From: Labrys okinawensis
GTDB lineage: Bacteria > Pseudomonadota > Alphaproteobacteria > Rhizobiales > Labraceae
Assembly: GCF_002982075.1 (NCBI RefSeq)
Contig: NZ_PUEJ01000005.1
Span: forward strand, 434,001 to 498,000
Direction of reading: 5' to 3'
DNA length: 64,000 bases
This document shows, one piece after another, positions 36,028-44,967 of the stretch. Under the pieces are notes generated by a model that saw only the letters and a program-made list of their open reading frames with translations, ran no database searches and was not told where the DNA came from. A program made the translations under genes and the position numbers. Every line of letters begins with the position of its first letter. Position 1 is the stretch's first letter.

Positions 36028-36501
36028 ATGGCCGTCGAACCGGACAGTGCGGGCGTGCGCTTCCCTCCGCCCTTCGTCTATCTGGGAGCGCTGCTGTTGG
36101 GGCTGGCGGCGGAGCGGTTCGTCTCCCTGCGCTCTTTCGGCATCGACTGGCGGTTGCTGGTCGCGGCGGGCGCGCTGTTGTTCGTTGCAGGCGCGGCGTT
36201 GATGCTTGCGGCGGCGGGGCTGTTCCGGCGGCTGGGCACCAATGTTCCGCCGTCGCAGCCAACGACCCTCATCGCAACGACCGGTCCTTATCGGTGGACC
36301 CGCAATCCCATGTATCTCGGCATGGCGGTCATCTATACTGGCCTTGCGATCGGCTTCGACGGGCCGATCGCCTTGGCCTTGCTTCCGGTGGTGCTGATCG
36401 CGATCCAGACGCAGGTGATCGCCCGCGAGGAGCGCTATCTCGAAGCGAAGTTCGGCGACGACTACCGCCACTACAAGACCGAGGTTCGCCGCTGGCTCTG
36501 A
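36028..36501 (+). CDS. Isoprenylcysteine carboxyl methyltransferase-like membrane protein
   Basis: A 157-residue inner-membrane protein of the ICMT/phospholipid-methyltransferase (PEMT) type. It has about four helices and the signature GPYRWTRNPMYLGMAVIYTGLAIGF, followed by ARE-ERYLEAKFGDDYRHYKTEVRRWL. The start at 36028 has GGAGG six bases upstream; the nearer ATG at 36022 touches that site. The substrate in bacteria is unknown. Confidence 0.85.
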   Translation: MAVEPDSAGVRFPPPFVYLGALLLGLAAERFVSLRSFGIDWRLLVAAGALLFVAGAALMLAAAGLFRRLGTNVPPSQPTTLIATTGPYRWTRNPMYLGMAVIYTGLAIGFDGPIALALLPVVLIAIQTQVIAREERYLEAKFGDDYRHYKTEVRRWL

Positions 36502-36749
36502 CTATTCCGCCGCTGCCGCCCGCGGGGCCTTCCGACAAACCGGCATCGACTTCCTTGCCGCGCCCCTTTCCGGGAAAAGTTCAGCAAGTGAGGCGCGACA
36601 TTGCACCTTGAACCGTGCAGTCGCGCCCTCGGAGCGGGGGGCAGGTGCCCGGTTTATGCTGCCGGGAGTGTCCAGTTTGCACTGCCGGCGGTATCCAGTT
36701 CACCTGCAAATGGAGAGGGATGGTGCTGCCGCGGCGCCGGCTTGGCTGA
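36502..36749. other. Intergenic region with short direct repeats
   Basis: No gene. Contains GTGTCCAGTTTGCACTGCC and GTATCCAGTTCACCTGC one after the other (about 36667-36709), a TCCAGTT repeat style seen at the ends of some insertion sequences. It could be an IS scar. Nothing else stands out. Confidence 0.3.
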
Positions 36750-37628
36750 TCAGGCGGCGCGCGTCAGCGCGGCCTTGTTGGCGCTGAGGAATTCTTTCAT
36801 AGAGACCGGCTTCCCGCCCCAGAGCGCTTCGACGGTATCGGTGAGCAAGGCGGCCTTGCCGGCGCGGGCGAACCGTTCGAACGGCAAGAGGAAGTTGTCG
36901 ACGACGAAATCCGGCACGCCGGCGGCCTTGGCGCCGCCAGCGAGCTGCTCGTCGCTTACTTCGACCACGCTCAGCGGCTTGCCGGTGACTTCGCTGGCGA
37001 GTGCGCCAATCTCGGCATTGCTCAACGCCTCGGGGCCGGTGACCGTGTAGGTCTTGTTCTCGGCGCCCCTGAGCAGTGCACCCGCGGCGGCATGGGCGCA
37101 ATCGAGACGGGCCGCATGGTTGGTCTTGCCGCCACTCGCGGAGGTGAACCACTGGCCGGATGCGAGATTGTTCGGCAGGGTGCCCAGCAGGTTCTCCATG
37201 TACCAGCCCATGCGCACGATGGTGTAGGGGATGCCTGTGGCCTTGATGGCGTCCTCTGTGCCGAGGTGCTCATGGGCGAAGGGGATCTCGGAGGGCGCCT
37301 CCGGATTGGGCATCGAGGTGTAGAAGATTTCCTTCACGCCCGCTTCCTTAGCCGCTTGCACGGCAGTGAGATGGGCCGGGAGGCGGTCGCCGATCTGGTC
37401 GGTGGAGATGATGAGGAAGCGGTCAACGCCCCGGAGCGATGCGACGAGACCGGGTTTGTCGGTAAAATCTGCATGCCGCACCTCCACGCCGGAAAGCCCT
37501 GCGAGCTTTGCGGGATCGCGCGTGCCGGCGACGATCTTGCCGGCATAGTCGCGGCTTTTCAGCGCCTCGATCACGAGCCGGCCAAGCTTGCCGCCCGCGC
37601 CCGACACGAAGAGGGTGGGAAGGGACAT
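36750..37628 (-). CDS. NAD(P)H:quinone oxidoreductase, QorB/NmrA type
   Basis: A 292-residue atypical short-chain dehydrogenase. The N-terminal nucleotide motif SGAGGKLGRLVIEAL is followed by AGTRDPAKL, a long Rossmann core and IFYTSMPNPEAPSEIPFAHEHLGTEDAIKATGIPYTIVRMGWYMEN, matching E. coli QorB (YtfG). Two adjacent ATGs (37631, 37628) follow TATGGAGTAT; 37628 has the better spacing. It is divergent from an HxlR regulator, the same pairing as ytfG-ytfH in E. coli. Confidence 0.88.
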   Translation of the reverse strand: MSLPTLFVSGAGGKLGRLVIEALKSRDYAGKIVAGTRDPAKLAGLSGVEVRHADFTDKPGLVASLRGVDRFLIISTDQIGDRLPAHLTAVQAAKEAGVKEIFYTSMPNPEAPSEIPFAHEHLGTEDAIKATGIPYTIVRMGWYMENLLGTLPNNLASGQWFTSASGGKTNHAARLDCAHAAAGALLRGAENKTYTVTGPEALSNAEIGALASEVTGKPLSVVEVSDEQLAGGAKAAGVPDFVVDNFLLPFERFARAGKAALLTDTVEALWGGKPVSMKEFLSANKAALTRAA

Positions 37629-37680
37629 CATATACTCCATAATCAGGTTGATTGTTTGTCTCGTTTTGAGAGCAGCTTTA

Positions 37681-37735
37681 GGTTAGTAACCATCGCTGAA
37701 GAGACAAGACGGCAGTTTTCGGTCCCATAGTTACC
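37681..37735. promoter_or_regulatory. Candidate HxlR operator region
   Basis: GGTTAGTAACC (37681-37691) is palindromic, and TAGTTACC at 37728-37735 repeats its half-site. Both lie between qorB and the divergent HxlR gene, suiting control of both by the regulator. Confidence 0.45.
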
Positions 37736-37749
37736 TTCGGAGAACCACC

Positions 37750-38148
37750 ATGCGGCCAGGGCTCAGCTTCAAGGAGAACATGCAGGAAGCGCGCCGGACC
37801 TATCCCGACGCGAGCCAGTGCCCCGTGCGCGGCGTGCTCGACCAGATCGCCAGCAAGTGGAGCGTGCTCATCCTCTCGGCGCTGGCGGAACGGCCTTATC
37901 GCTTCGGGGAATTGCGACGCGATATCGGCGACATTTCCCAGCGCATGCTCACCCAGACGCTGCGCGACCTGCAGGCCGACGGATTGATAGAGCGGACTGT
38001 GTTCCCGACCACCCCGCCAAGCGTCGAGTACAAGCTCTCGCCATTGGGGCGCAGTTTTCTCCTGCCGCTTTCGGCGATGGTGGACTGGGCCTTCGAGCAC
38101 TTCCCGGCGATCGACAAAGCCCGGGCGGAGTTTCGGAAGGAAGCTTGA
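37750..38148 (+). CDS. HxlR family transcriptional regulator
   Basis: A 132-residue HxlR/YtfH-type winged-helix protein. [62 protein letters not shown] is the full diagnostic domain, including the N-terminal cysteine used by redox-sensing members such as QorR and YodB. It is divergent from the quinone oxidoreductase gene and is likely its quinone- or redox-responsive repressor. Confidence 0.92.
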   Translation: MRPGLSFKENMQEARRTYPDASQCPVRGVLDQIASKWSVLILSALAERPYRFGELRRDIGDISQRMLTQTLRDLQADGLIERTVFPTTPPSVEYKLSPLGRSFLLPLSAMVDWAFEHFPAIDKARAEFRKEA

Positions 38149-38393
38149 GGGGGCGTCCACGCAGGAGGTCCCGCAACTGATCGGTGGGGTTGAAGCAGAG
38201 GGGGCATTCCCATCGCCATCGGACCTGGAAAGAACGCTTAATTTGGGCCGAAGAGCAAAGCCGGAAAGCAAGTAAGGCGCGGGGGCGGGCGCAAGATCGG
38301 GTTTCGGCTGCCATCGGTAAACCGCCGAGCATCGAATGGCGTCATAGCACAGAGCCGAGTGCGGACGAGTCATACAAGCGCATCCTTGATACA

Positions 38394-38425
38394 TTAGCAT
38401 TGACTAATTCATTAGTCTTTGCTAA
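38394..38425. promoter_or_regulatory. 32-bp operator palindrome over the arsR-type promoter
   Basis: TTAGCA-tt-GACTAAT-tc-ATTAGTC-tt-TGCTAA is symmetric apart from the two spacer pairs. It covers a promoter with TTGACT (38400-38405), 17 bases, and TAATTA (38423-38428), just before the ArsR gene. A bound regulator would block RNA polymerase. Confidence 0.65.
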
Positions 38426-38435
38426 TTAATTGCGC

Positions 38436-38765
38436 ATGAGCGAAGCGACCATGATCGATGCCGTGATGCGGGCCCTGGCGGATCCGACGAGGCGAGCCGT
38501 GTTCGAGCGGATCGTCGGATGCGACGAGATCACCGTCGCGGAACTGACGCAGGGAAGCGGCGTCACGCAGGGGGCGGTTTCCCAGCACCTCAAGGCGTTG
38601 AAACAGGCGGGGCTCGTCGCTGAACGCCCGGAAGGGCGGAAGGTCTATTACCGCGCCGAGCCCGGCGGCCTCGAACCGCTGGCCGACTGGATGAGCCATT
38701 ACAGCCTGTTCTGGCGCCAGCGCTTCGCCAATCTCAGAACCCTTTTGAAGGAGATCGATCCGTGA
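38436..38765 (+). CDS. ArsR family transcriptional regulator
   Basis: A 109-residue winged-helix regulator. ALADPTRRAVFERIVGCDEITVAELTQGSGVTQGAVSQHLKALKQAGLVAERPEGRKVYYRAEP is the complete ArsR/SmtB domain. No metal-binding cysteine pair is visible, so it is the type commonly coupled to an SRPBCC protein rather than a metal sensor. It starts 11 bases after a large operator palindrome, suggesting autorepression. Its TGA overlaps the GTG of the next gene (GTGA at 38762). Confidence 0.92.
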   Translation: MSEATMIDAVMRALADPTRRAVFERIVGCDEITVAELTQGSGVTQGAVSQHLKALKQAGLVAERPEGRKVYYRAEPGGLEPLADWMSHYSLFWRQRFANLRTLLKEIDP

Positions 38766-39229
38766 ATGATCAAGCCCTTAAGCCGGATACGCAGGCGATC
38801 GTGGTCGACGAGATCTTCCCGCATGCACCCGAAACCATCTGGAAGGCGCTGACCTCGGGCGATCTCATCGCCCGCTGGATGATGGCGCCCGCCGATTTCG
38901 CCGCGGTGGAAGGACAGCGTTTTACCTTTCGCACCACGCCGGCCGGCGCCTGGGATGGCGTCATCCATTGCAGGGTGCTGGACGTAAAGCCGAACGAACG
39001 CCTCGCCTATGCCTGGCAGGGCGGTGACGAGAGCAATGCTGGCTACGGATCGCGCCTCGACACGGTGGTGACCTGGACGCTGGAGGCCGCCAAGGGCGGG
39101 ACGCGGGTCCGCCTCGTCCATTCCGGCTTCGTCATGCCCAGGAACGAGACTGCCTTCAGGAATATGCGCGAGGGCTGGAAGAAGGTCCTGCGCAACCTCG
39201 GCACCGTCGTGGCTGGCAGCAAGGATTGA
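38762..39229 (+). CDS. SRPBCC (AHSA1-like) domain protein
   Basis: A 155-residue START-like protein of the Aha1/CalC group: IVVDEIFPHAPETIWKALTSGDLIARWMMAP, then GAWDGVIHCRVLDVKPNERLAYAWQGG and the C-terminal FRNMREGWKKVLRNLGTVV. These proteins bind hydrophobic ligands. Translation is coupled to the ArsR gene by a GTGA overlap. The pair ArsR + SRPBCC is very common and the ligand is generally unknown. Confidence 0.9.
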   Translation: MNDQALKPDTQAIVVDEIFPHAPETIWKALTSGDLIARWMMAPADFAAVEGQRFTFRTTPAGAWDGVIHCRVLDVKPNERLAYAWQGGDESNAGYGSRLDTVVTWTLEAAKGGTRVRLVHSGFVMPRNETAFRNMREGWKKVLRNLGTVVAGSKD

Positions 39230-39244
39230 GGCGAGGGGAACGAG

Positions 39245-39658
39245 ATGAACAAGGCCTATACCGGCGGATGCGCCTGCGGCGCGATCCGCTACGAGATCAC
39301 CGCCGAACCGGTGTTCAGCAATGAATGCCAGTGCCGCGACTGCCAGCGCGAAAGCGGCACGGGCCACCAGTCCCATCTGACCTTTCCGCGGCAGAATGTG
39401 ACCCTGTCCGGGGAAGGCCGCCCCTGGGACATGGTGGCCGACAGCGGCGTCAGGAAGACCCGCTATTTCTGCCCTACCTGCGGATCGCCGGTCTATCTGA
39501 CCTTCTCGTCCATGCCGCAATTCTTTTCAGTCCGCGCTGCGAGCCTCGACGAGCCAGACCGCTACAAGCCGCAGGCGGTGACCTATACCAGCGGGGGATA
39601 TGCCTGGGACCATCTCGATTCAGCCCTGCCGAAATTCGAGAAGATGCCGCCGCGCTGA
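39245..39658 (+). CDS. GFA-family zinc protein
   Basis: A 137-residue glutathione-dependent formaldehyde-activating (GFA/CENP-V) family protein. Zinc ligands are visible in order: GGCACGAIRYE, NECQCRDCQRESGTG, and YFCPTCGSPVY. It starts 15 bases after the SRPBCC gene and is probably the third gene of that operon. Most short family members have no confirmed activity on formaldehyde. Confidence 0.9.
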   Translation: MNKAYTGGCACGAIRYEITAEPVFSNECQCRDCQRESGTGHQSHLTFPRQNVTLSGEGRPWDMVADSGVRKTRYFCPTCGSPVYLTFSSMPQFFSVRAASLDEPDRYKPQAVTYTSGGYAWDHLDSALPKFEKMPPR

Positions 39659-39677
39659 GCGTGGCGCTCGTCAGGTG

Positions 39678-39750
39678 GGTCGATCTCCAGATCGACCATC
39701 GTGGAAACGCCGAGCTTGCCAGAAGGGAAATGCCGATCTGGAGATCGGCA
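39678..39750. repeat. Paired-hairpin intergenic element, copy B
   Basis: Left arm GGTCGATCTCCAGATCGACC (39678-39697), right arm TGCCGATCTGGAGATCGGCA (39731-39750); the shared cores CGATCTCCAGATCG and CGATCTGGAGATCG are exact complements. The spacer contains GAAACGCC, as in copy A. It follows the GFA gene. Confidence 0.7.
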
Positions 39751-39869
39751 CACCGCGCAGCATTATGATGACGGCTATCAGCCGCTTTACAACCAAACAC
39801 GATGCAGTTGACCATTGTTCTCTTTTTGTTCTAAGCACTAAGAGTGCCGATGGAGAACGCGAGGTCATC

Positions 39870-40478
39870 ATGCAATTGGCGTTTGACTTCTATGGCGAGC
39901 TACCGCGGGGGCCGGTACGGGGCGAGAGATTGTTCTTCGCGGTGTTTCCCGGCGCGGAGGACGCTTTCCGGATCGAACAGTTCAGGCGGAGTTTTTTCGA
40001 AGCGAACCATTTTCGCGGCAGCATGTTGCGACAGGATCGCTTTCATGTCTCGCTCCACCATATCGGCGACTTCAAGCGTCTCAAGTCATCGCGTAGCTAC
40101 GCCGCGGAGTTGGCCGGCGAACTCGTCCATTTGCCTGCTTTCGAGATAACCCTCAACGCACTCAAGAGTTTTGGTGCGTTCCCGAAGCCGGGTAGGGCCC
40201 TGCGCTATCCCCTCGTCCTGCTTGGAGAAGGGCCGGGTCTGGTCGAACTTCATGAAACATTAGGCGCGGCCATGACCAAGGTCGGCATCCGCGCCTTTCC
40301 TGACTTCACGCCGCATCTGACCTTGTCCTATGGCGAACGTTCAGTTTTGGAACAGCGGATCGACCCGATCCCCATTCACATCGCAAGTTTTTGCCTGGTT
40401 CACAGCAGGGTGGGGAAGACGGAATATCGCATCATCAAGCGCTGGCCGCTCCTGGAACCCAAGCCGCTCCTGCATTGA
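39870..40478 (+). CDS. thpR: RNA 2',3'-cyclic phosphodiesterase (2H family, ThpR-like)
   Basis: A 202-residue 2H phosphoesterase, historically 2'-5' RNA ligase. Both catalytic HxS/TL motifs are present: HVSLHHIG (about residue 60) and HLTLSYGE (about residue 150). LFFAVFPG near the start and the C-terminal SRVGKTEYRIIKRWPL complete the family pattern. The start at 39870 has GAGG five bases upstream. Confidence 0.86.
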   Translation: MQLAFDFYGELPRGPVRGERLFFAVFPGAEDAFRIEQFRRSFFEANHFRGSMLRQDRFHVSLHHIGDFKRLKSSRSYAAELAGELVHLPAFEITLNALKSFGAFPKPGRALRYPLVLLGEGPGLVELHETLGAAMTKVGIRAFPDFTPHLTLSYGERSVLEQRIDPIPIHIASFCLVHSRVGKTEYRIIKRWPLLEPKPLLH

Positions 40479-40497
40479 CCCAGCGTGAGGAACCCTG

Positions 40498-41097
40498 ATG
40501 CCGCCCGTCACCGTCGATCCCGCCAAGGTCCATGAATTCGCGGATGCCGAGAGCTTCTACGCCTGGCTCCGCGACCATCACGACAGCGAAAGCGAAGTCT
40601 GGATCAAGATCCACAAGGTGGGCTCGGGCCTTGCCTCGATCACGCCCAAGGAGGCGATCGACGTCGTGCTCTGCTGGGGCTGGATCGACGCGGTGCGCAA
40701 GGCCCTCGACGAGCGCAGCTTCCTGCAGCGCTATACGCCGCGCGGTCGCAGGAGCATCTGGAGCCGGATCAATGTCGACAATGTCGCCCGGTTGGTCGCC
40801 GAGGGGCGCATGACCGAACATGGGCTGAAGCAGGTGGAGGCCGCCAAGGCGGACGGCCGCTGGGATCGGGCCTATGAGAGCGGCAAGGATCTCAGAATTC
40901 CCGCCGATCTCCAGGCCGCGATCGAAGCCGAGCCGGATGCGCTGCAGATGCTGGGCACGCTCAGCGCGCAGAACCGTTTCGCACTCGCCTTTCGCATGCA
41001 CAACACCAAGACCGAGGCCGGGCGGAAGAAAAAGATCGAGACCTTTGTCGCCATGCTCAAGCGCGGCGAGACGATCCATCCGCAACCGAGGAAATGA
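40498..41097 (+). CDS. YdeI/OmpD-associated family protein
   Basis: A 199-residue protein of the YdeI/OmpD-associated (bacteriocin-protection, DUF1905-related) family. SESEVWIKIHKVGSGLASITPKEAIDVVLCWGWIDAVRKALDERSFLQRYTPRGRRSIWSRIN is the diagnostic core, and the C-terminus has the usual AGRKKKIETFVAMLKRGE. It begins 19 bases after the thpR-type gene. Cellular function is poorly known. Confidence 0.87.
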   Translation: MPPVTVDPAKVHEFADAESFYAWLRDHHDSESEVWIKIHKVGSGLASITPKEAIDVVLCWGWIDAVRKALDERSFLQRYTPRGRRSIWSRINVDNVARLVAEGRMTEHGLKQVEAAKADGRWDRAYESGKDLRIPADLQAAIEAEPDALQMLGTLSAQNRFALAFRMHNTKTEAGRKKKIETFVAMLKRGETIHPQPRK

Positions 41098-41163
41098 GGC
41101 GGCAGCGCCTGCGGATGTAGGACCGGGCCGAGTATGACGGGTCGAGCTCTAGGCGATCCCGTA

Positions 41164-42354
41164 TCAGATCGGCAGTGCCTCGACCACGACACCGCTCTCG
41201 GCAACGACGACGCCACCCCGCAGCACCAGCTTGCGGGGCGGGCGGTTGATCACGGCCTCCTCGACGCTCGGCGTGTCGATCACGACGAGATCGGCCGGCG
41301 CGCCTGGTGCCAGGCCGTAACCCGCAATGCCGAGCGCCTTGGCCGGCTCGAGGGTGGCGAGGTCCAGCGCCAGGCGCAAATCCTGATTGGTGTAGAATTC
41401 CTGCCGGGCCGCGACGATTGCGGCCCGATCGAGCATGTCGCCATTGCCGAAGGGCGACCAGCAGTCGCGGATATTGTCGGACGCGGCGAAAAGGGTGACG
41501 CCGTGGCTGCGCAGCGCCTTCACCGGCGGCACCGGCACGGCGGCCGGGCTCGAGGTCATGATCGCCACGCCGGCGCGCGCCAGGACATCCGCGGTTCGGG
41601 CGAAGCTCTCGGGCGACAGATCGCCCAGCGCGAAGGCGTGGCTCACCACGACGCGCCCCTGCAGGCCGAGCGCCTCGGTGCGGCTGGCAATGTCGCGCAA
41701 CTCGGAGCCACCGGTTTCGCCGCCGTCATGCAGATGGATGTCGACCCCCTTGCCGTGTTTTTCGGCGAGGGCGAAGACGATGTCGAGCTGGCCTGGCACG
41801 TCATGGTCGAAACCAGCGGGATCGAGCCCGCCGATCAGGTCGGCACCGGCGGCGAGGGCGGCATCGAGGAGGTCGGCCGCACCGGGCTCGCTCATGACGC
41901 CGCTCTGGGGAAATGCGACGATCTCGATGTCGACCCAAGGCCTCCATCGTTCCCGAACGGCGAGCAGGGCCTCCAGATTGGCGAGTTTCACGTCATTGTC
42001 GATGTCGACATGGCTGCGTACCCGCGTGGTGCCGTTGGCGACGAGGCGTCGCAGAAGGTTGGTGGCGCGCGCCTCGACGGGCAGAGGCACGGCATGCCGG
42101 GCGACACGTTCGGCGGCGATACGCTCGCGCACGCTTTCGCCCGGCACATGCGGCACCAGCGGAGCGCCCATATGGGTCTTGTCGAGGTGGATATGGCCAT
42201 CGATGAAGGCCGGAAGCAGCAGGGCTCCGGCAAGATCGCGCCGATCCGGATCGCTCGATCGGGGGCGGGGCTCCTCGATCGAAGCGATATGCCCGTCGGC
42301 GATGAGAACATCCGCCCGGCGTCCGTCCGGCAGGGTGGCGTCAGCAAGCAGCAT
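41164..42354 (-). CDS. Cytosine-deaminase-like amidohydrolase
   Basis: A 396-residue metal-dependent hydrolase. Metal and active-site motifs: GHIHLDKTH (about residue 60), a HVDIDND segment, DIHLHDGGE, VVSHAFALG and ASDNIRDCWSPFG, the set found in E. coli CodA-type and N-isopropylammelide-type enzymes. The substrate is probably a nitrogen heterocycle but is not determined. The ATG at 42354 overlaps the TGA of the upstream questin-oxidase-like gene (TGATG), so expression is coupled. A neighbouring ABC importer is divergent. Confidence 0.87.
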   Translation of the reverse strand: MLLADATLPDGRRADVLIADGHIASIEEPRPRSSDPDRRDLAGALLLPAFIDGHIHLDKTHMGAPLVPHVPGESVRERIAAERVARHAVPLPVEARATNLLRRLVANGTTRVRSHVDIDNDVKLANLEALLAVRERWRPWVDIEIVAFPQSGVMSEPGAADLLDAALAAGADLIGGLDPAGFDHDVPGQLDIVFALAEKHGKGVDIHLHDGGETGGSELRDIASRTEALGLQGRVVVSHAFALGDLSPESFARTADVLARAGVAIMTSSPAAVPVPPVKALRSHGVTLFAASDNIRDCWSPFGNGDMLDRAAIVAARQEFYTNQDLRLALDLATLEPAKALGIAGYGLAPGAPADLVVIDTPSVEEAVINRPPRKLVLRGGVVVAESGVVVEALPI

Positions 42355-43394
42355 CACATCAGTCCGAGGCGTTTGGCGGCAACGTAGTTGTAGAGGGGAT
42401 CGCGATAAAGCTTGAATTCCTCGGAGGCGGAGAAACTGAGGCTGAGATCGTGCTCGTCGTCGTGCCTGATGGCTTCGGCGAAAATCTCCGGCCAGTCCGG
42501 CACTTTCTGCCGCCGCCATTCTTCGACATGTTCGGCCGCCGGAAAGTCGGGAAAGCCGATCTTCGGTATGAGCGAGGCGATGGCCTGCCAGAAGCGCCGC
42601 ATCGGCACGGTCGGGTCTGGCGACCGCGGCGCCATCATGCGCAGCCAATGCGTGCCGGTGAGGGCATGCAGGAGGGAAAAATCGCCCGTCGCGGCGAAGA
42701 GCGCCAGCGACAGGCGGGCGAAGCGGTCCATGGTATCGGGGCCGATGGCCAGCATGTCGTGAACGGGCGCGAATTCCGGCTTGGCGGCGACGGCGCGCAT
42801 ATTGTGCCAGAGCAGGTCGCATTCTGTGACGATATGGCGAAAGGAGGAAGGCCTATACATGTAGGCCAGCACTTCGACAGGGTCATCGGTTGTACCGGCT
42901 TCACCCCGGCCCGTGCCGAGATCGAGATAGGTCGCGGCCCAATAGGCGAGGGCGATGGCGGTTTCCTCGTCATTGTCCGTCAAGGTGGCGTAGGCCATGC
43001 GCATGAAGGCATGCATGGCGCTGGCGGCAAAGCCGTCGAACAGGACCGGCAAATAGAGCCGGGCGGCCGGCGTGGCACCGAGCCGCCGGACCTCTCCCTG
43101 GAAGAACTTGCGATAGTCACCTTCCCGTTCGCGATCACCCAGGGCGTCACGCCAGTTTTCCCGGGAGATCGTCTCTTTGGGAGCGGGCACGGGGACGAGG
43201 CCGTTCTGGACGCGGTAGATCTCGCAGAATTCTTCCAGTCTCCGGTCATCGGCGCCCATGCGCTGCATGGCGACCAGGATCATCGGCAGATGATTGGCGA
43301 GCCTATAGGGGAATTCGGCGCTCCACTGCTGCGACCAGCCGATGGCACGGGCGAGCGCATCGTCCTTCCTGTCCGCTTCTTGCGGTGCCGACAT
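42354..43394 (-). CDS. Questin-oxidase-like protein (DUF4243)
   Basis: A 346-residue protein of the questin oxidase-like family (PF14027). Visible: ANHLPMILVAMQRMGADDRRLEEFCEIYR, LFDGFAASAMHAFMRMAYAT, EVLAYMYRPSSFRHIVTECDLLW and the C-terminal HDLSLSFSASEEFKLYRDPLYNYVAAKRLGL. Fungal members perform oxidative ring opening of anthraquinones; bacterial ones are uncharacterised. The start is chosen at 43394 after GGGGAGGG. It is translationally coupled to the amidohydrolase, suggesting a short catabolic or modification pathway. Confidence 0.82.
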   Translation of the reverse strand: MSAPQEADRKDDALARAIGWSQQWSAEFPYRLANHLPMILVAMQRMGADDRRLEEFCEIYRVQNGLVPVPAPKETISRENWRDALGDREREGDYRKFFQGEVRRLGATPAARLYLPVLFDGFAASAMHAFMRMAYATLTDNDEETAIALAYWAATYLDLGTGRGEAGTTDDPVEVLAYMYRPSSFRHIVTECDLLWHNMRAVAAKPEFAPVHDMLAIGPDTMDRFARLSLALFAATGDFSLLHALTGTHWLRMMAPRSPDPTVPMRRFWQAIASLIPKIGFPDFPAAEHVEEWRRQKVPDWPEIFAEAIRHDDEHDLSLSFSASEEFKLYRDPLYNYVAAKRLGLM

Positions 43395-43680
43395 CGAACC
43401 CTCCCCATCCGGTCCTGCTCTGCGGGGCATGAGGAACCTTTTGGTTGCTCGCGGCCGCAGCTGGAATCTACCCTGTCCGCGCGGGGCAGAAAAGGGCTGG
43501 ATGCAACAAACCAAACAAAATTATGTAATAATTTGTTCGATATTGCGAATGTTCGGCGCCGCCTTCTCATCAAGTTGCGAAAATATGTTTGAGTGTGCTC
43601 GAATTTCTCACATTCTGATTGCGCGTAAAAAATGCAATGATAGCCTCCCGGTTGCGAGGGTGTAACGAAGGGGATCCACG
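43395..43680. promoter_or_regulatory. AT-rich divergent promoter region
   Basis: 286 bases between the divergent questin-oxidase-like and ABC transporter genes; its right part is unusually AT-rich. An imperfect inverted repeat CAAAATTATGTAATAATTTG (43513-43532) and a CGAATGTTCG palindrome (about 43546-43555) are possible regulator sites. No regulator gene is adjacent. Confidence 0.4.
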
Positions 43681-44955
43681 ATGAACATGACGGCAAAATG
43701 CTGCTCTCTCATGCTGGCGGGATTTCTGGTGTTTGCGGGAGCGGCGCAGGCCCAGGAGCGTTTCGAGGGCGTCACGCTCAACCTGGCATCGCAGAACGAC
43801 CAGTTCGCGGTGATCCTGGCCGCGATGGCGCCGGATTTCGAAAAGGCCACCGGCGCCAAGGTCAATGTCGAGATCCTGAGCTATCCGGAATTGCTGACCA
43901 AGATCACGGCCGATTATGTCGGCCATACCAAGGGCTACGACATCGCCACCACCGACATCGTCTGGTCGGGGCAGTTCGCCGAGGCCGGCTACACCGTCGA
44001 CCTCACCGACTGGATCAAGCGTGATGCTGCCGAGATCAAGGTGGACGACATCTATCCCAGCCTGATGAAAGGCCTGGGAGGTTACAAGGGCAAACAGATC
44101 GCCTTTCCTTTCGCCGGCTATGCCAATGTGCTCGCCTATCGCAAGGACCTCTACGAGGCCGCCGGCCTGAAGCCGCCGGCGACGATGGAAGACTATATCG
44201 CCGCTGCGATCAAGCTGACAGATCCGGCGAAGAAGACCTTCGGCTTCGTCGCCAACGGCCAGAAGGGCCCCGCCGTAGCGCAAGACTGGATGCAGTACAA
44301 TTTCCAACTCGGCGGCTCGATCCTGGGGCCTGACGGCAAGCCCACGCTCAATTCGGCGGCCAACCTGCAGAGCGTCATCGATTACAAGAAGCTGTTTGAC
44401 AAGGCGGCACCGCCCGGCGCGGCCGATTATGACTGGGGCGCGCGCGAGGAGAGTTTCCGCCAGGGCATGGTTGCGAACATGCAGACCTGGTCGATCGGCG
44501 CCGCCGGCTACGACAATCCCGAGATCTCCAAGGTGGTCGGCAAGGTCGGCATCATGCTGACGCCGGCTCGGACCGGCAAGCAGCCGGAATACGGCATCGG
44601 CGGCTGGGGGCTCGGCATCAATGCCGACATCGACAAGCGCAAGCAGGAGGCGGCCTGGGCCTTCATCAAATGGATCACCAGCCCGGCCGTGCATAAGGAA
44701 TTCAATCTGCGCGGCGCCGGCAGCTATCTGCGCAAGAGCGAGATGACCGACAAGGACCTCCTGGCGAAGTTCCCCTTCCTGCCCGTGCTGGCCACCTCCT
44801 TCGAACATGGCAATGTCGATTTCCGGCCGCGCATTCCGCAATATCCGGAATTGCAGGATCTGATCGGCTCGGCCGTCAACGGCGTGCTGGTCGGCAATGC
44901 CGATCCCAAGACGGCCCTGGACGAGGCGCAGGCCCAGGCGGAAAAGCTGTTCTGA
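43681..44955 (+). CDS. ABC transporter substrate-binding protein (sugar type)
   Basis: A 424-residue periplasmic family 1 extracellular solute-binding protein. Signal peptide MNMTAKCCSLMLAGFLVFAGAAQAQ, then VTLNLASQNDQFAVILAAMAPDFEKATGAKVNVEILSYPEL, YDIATTDIVWSGQFAEAG, and hinge/ligand segments typical of maltose/polyol-binding proteins (AGYANVLAYRKDLYEAAGLKPPATMEDY). It is the first gene of a four-gene CUT1-type importer. The ligand is not evident; the nearby heterocycle-type enzymes do not prove a non-sugar substrate. Confidence 0.92.
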   Translation: MNMTAKCCSLMLAGFLVFAGAAQAQERFEGVTLNLASQNDQFAVILAAMAPDFEKATGAKVNVEILSYPELLTKITADYVGHTKGYDIATTDIVWSGQFAEAGYTVDLTDWIKRDAAEIKVDDIYPSLMKGLGGYKGKQIAFPFAGYANVLAYRKDLYEAAGLKPPATMEDYIAAAIKLTDPAKKTFGFVANGQKGPAVAQDWMQYNFQLGGSILGPDGKPTLNSAANLQSVIDYKKLFDKAAPPGAADYDWGAREESFRQGMVANMQTWSIGAAGYDNPEISKVVGKVGIMLTPARTGKQPEYGIGGWGLGINADIDKRKQEAAWAFIKWITSPAVHKEFNLRGAGSYLRKSEMTDKDLLAKFPFLPVLATSFEHGNVDFRPRIPQYPELQDLIGSAVNGVLVGNADPKTALDEAQAQAEKLF

Positions 44956-44967
44956 ACCGCTGGTTAT

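Noticed and set aside
38184..38429. 81-codon frame before the ArsR gene
   Set aside because: Runs through the operator palindrome and promoter; basic composition without family features.
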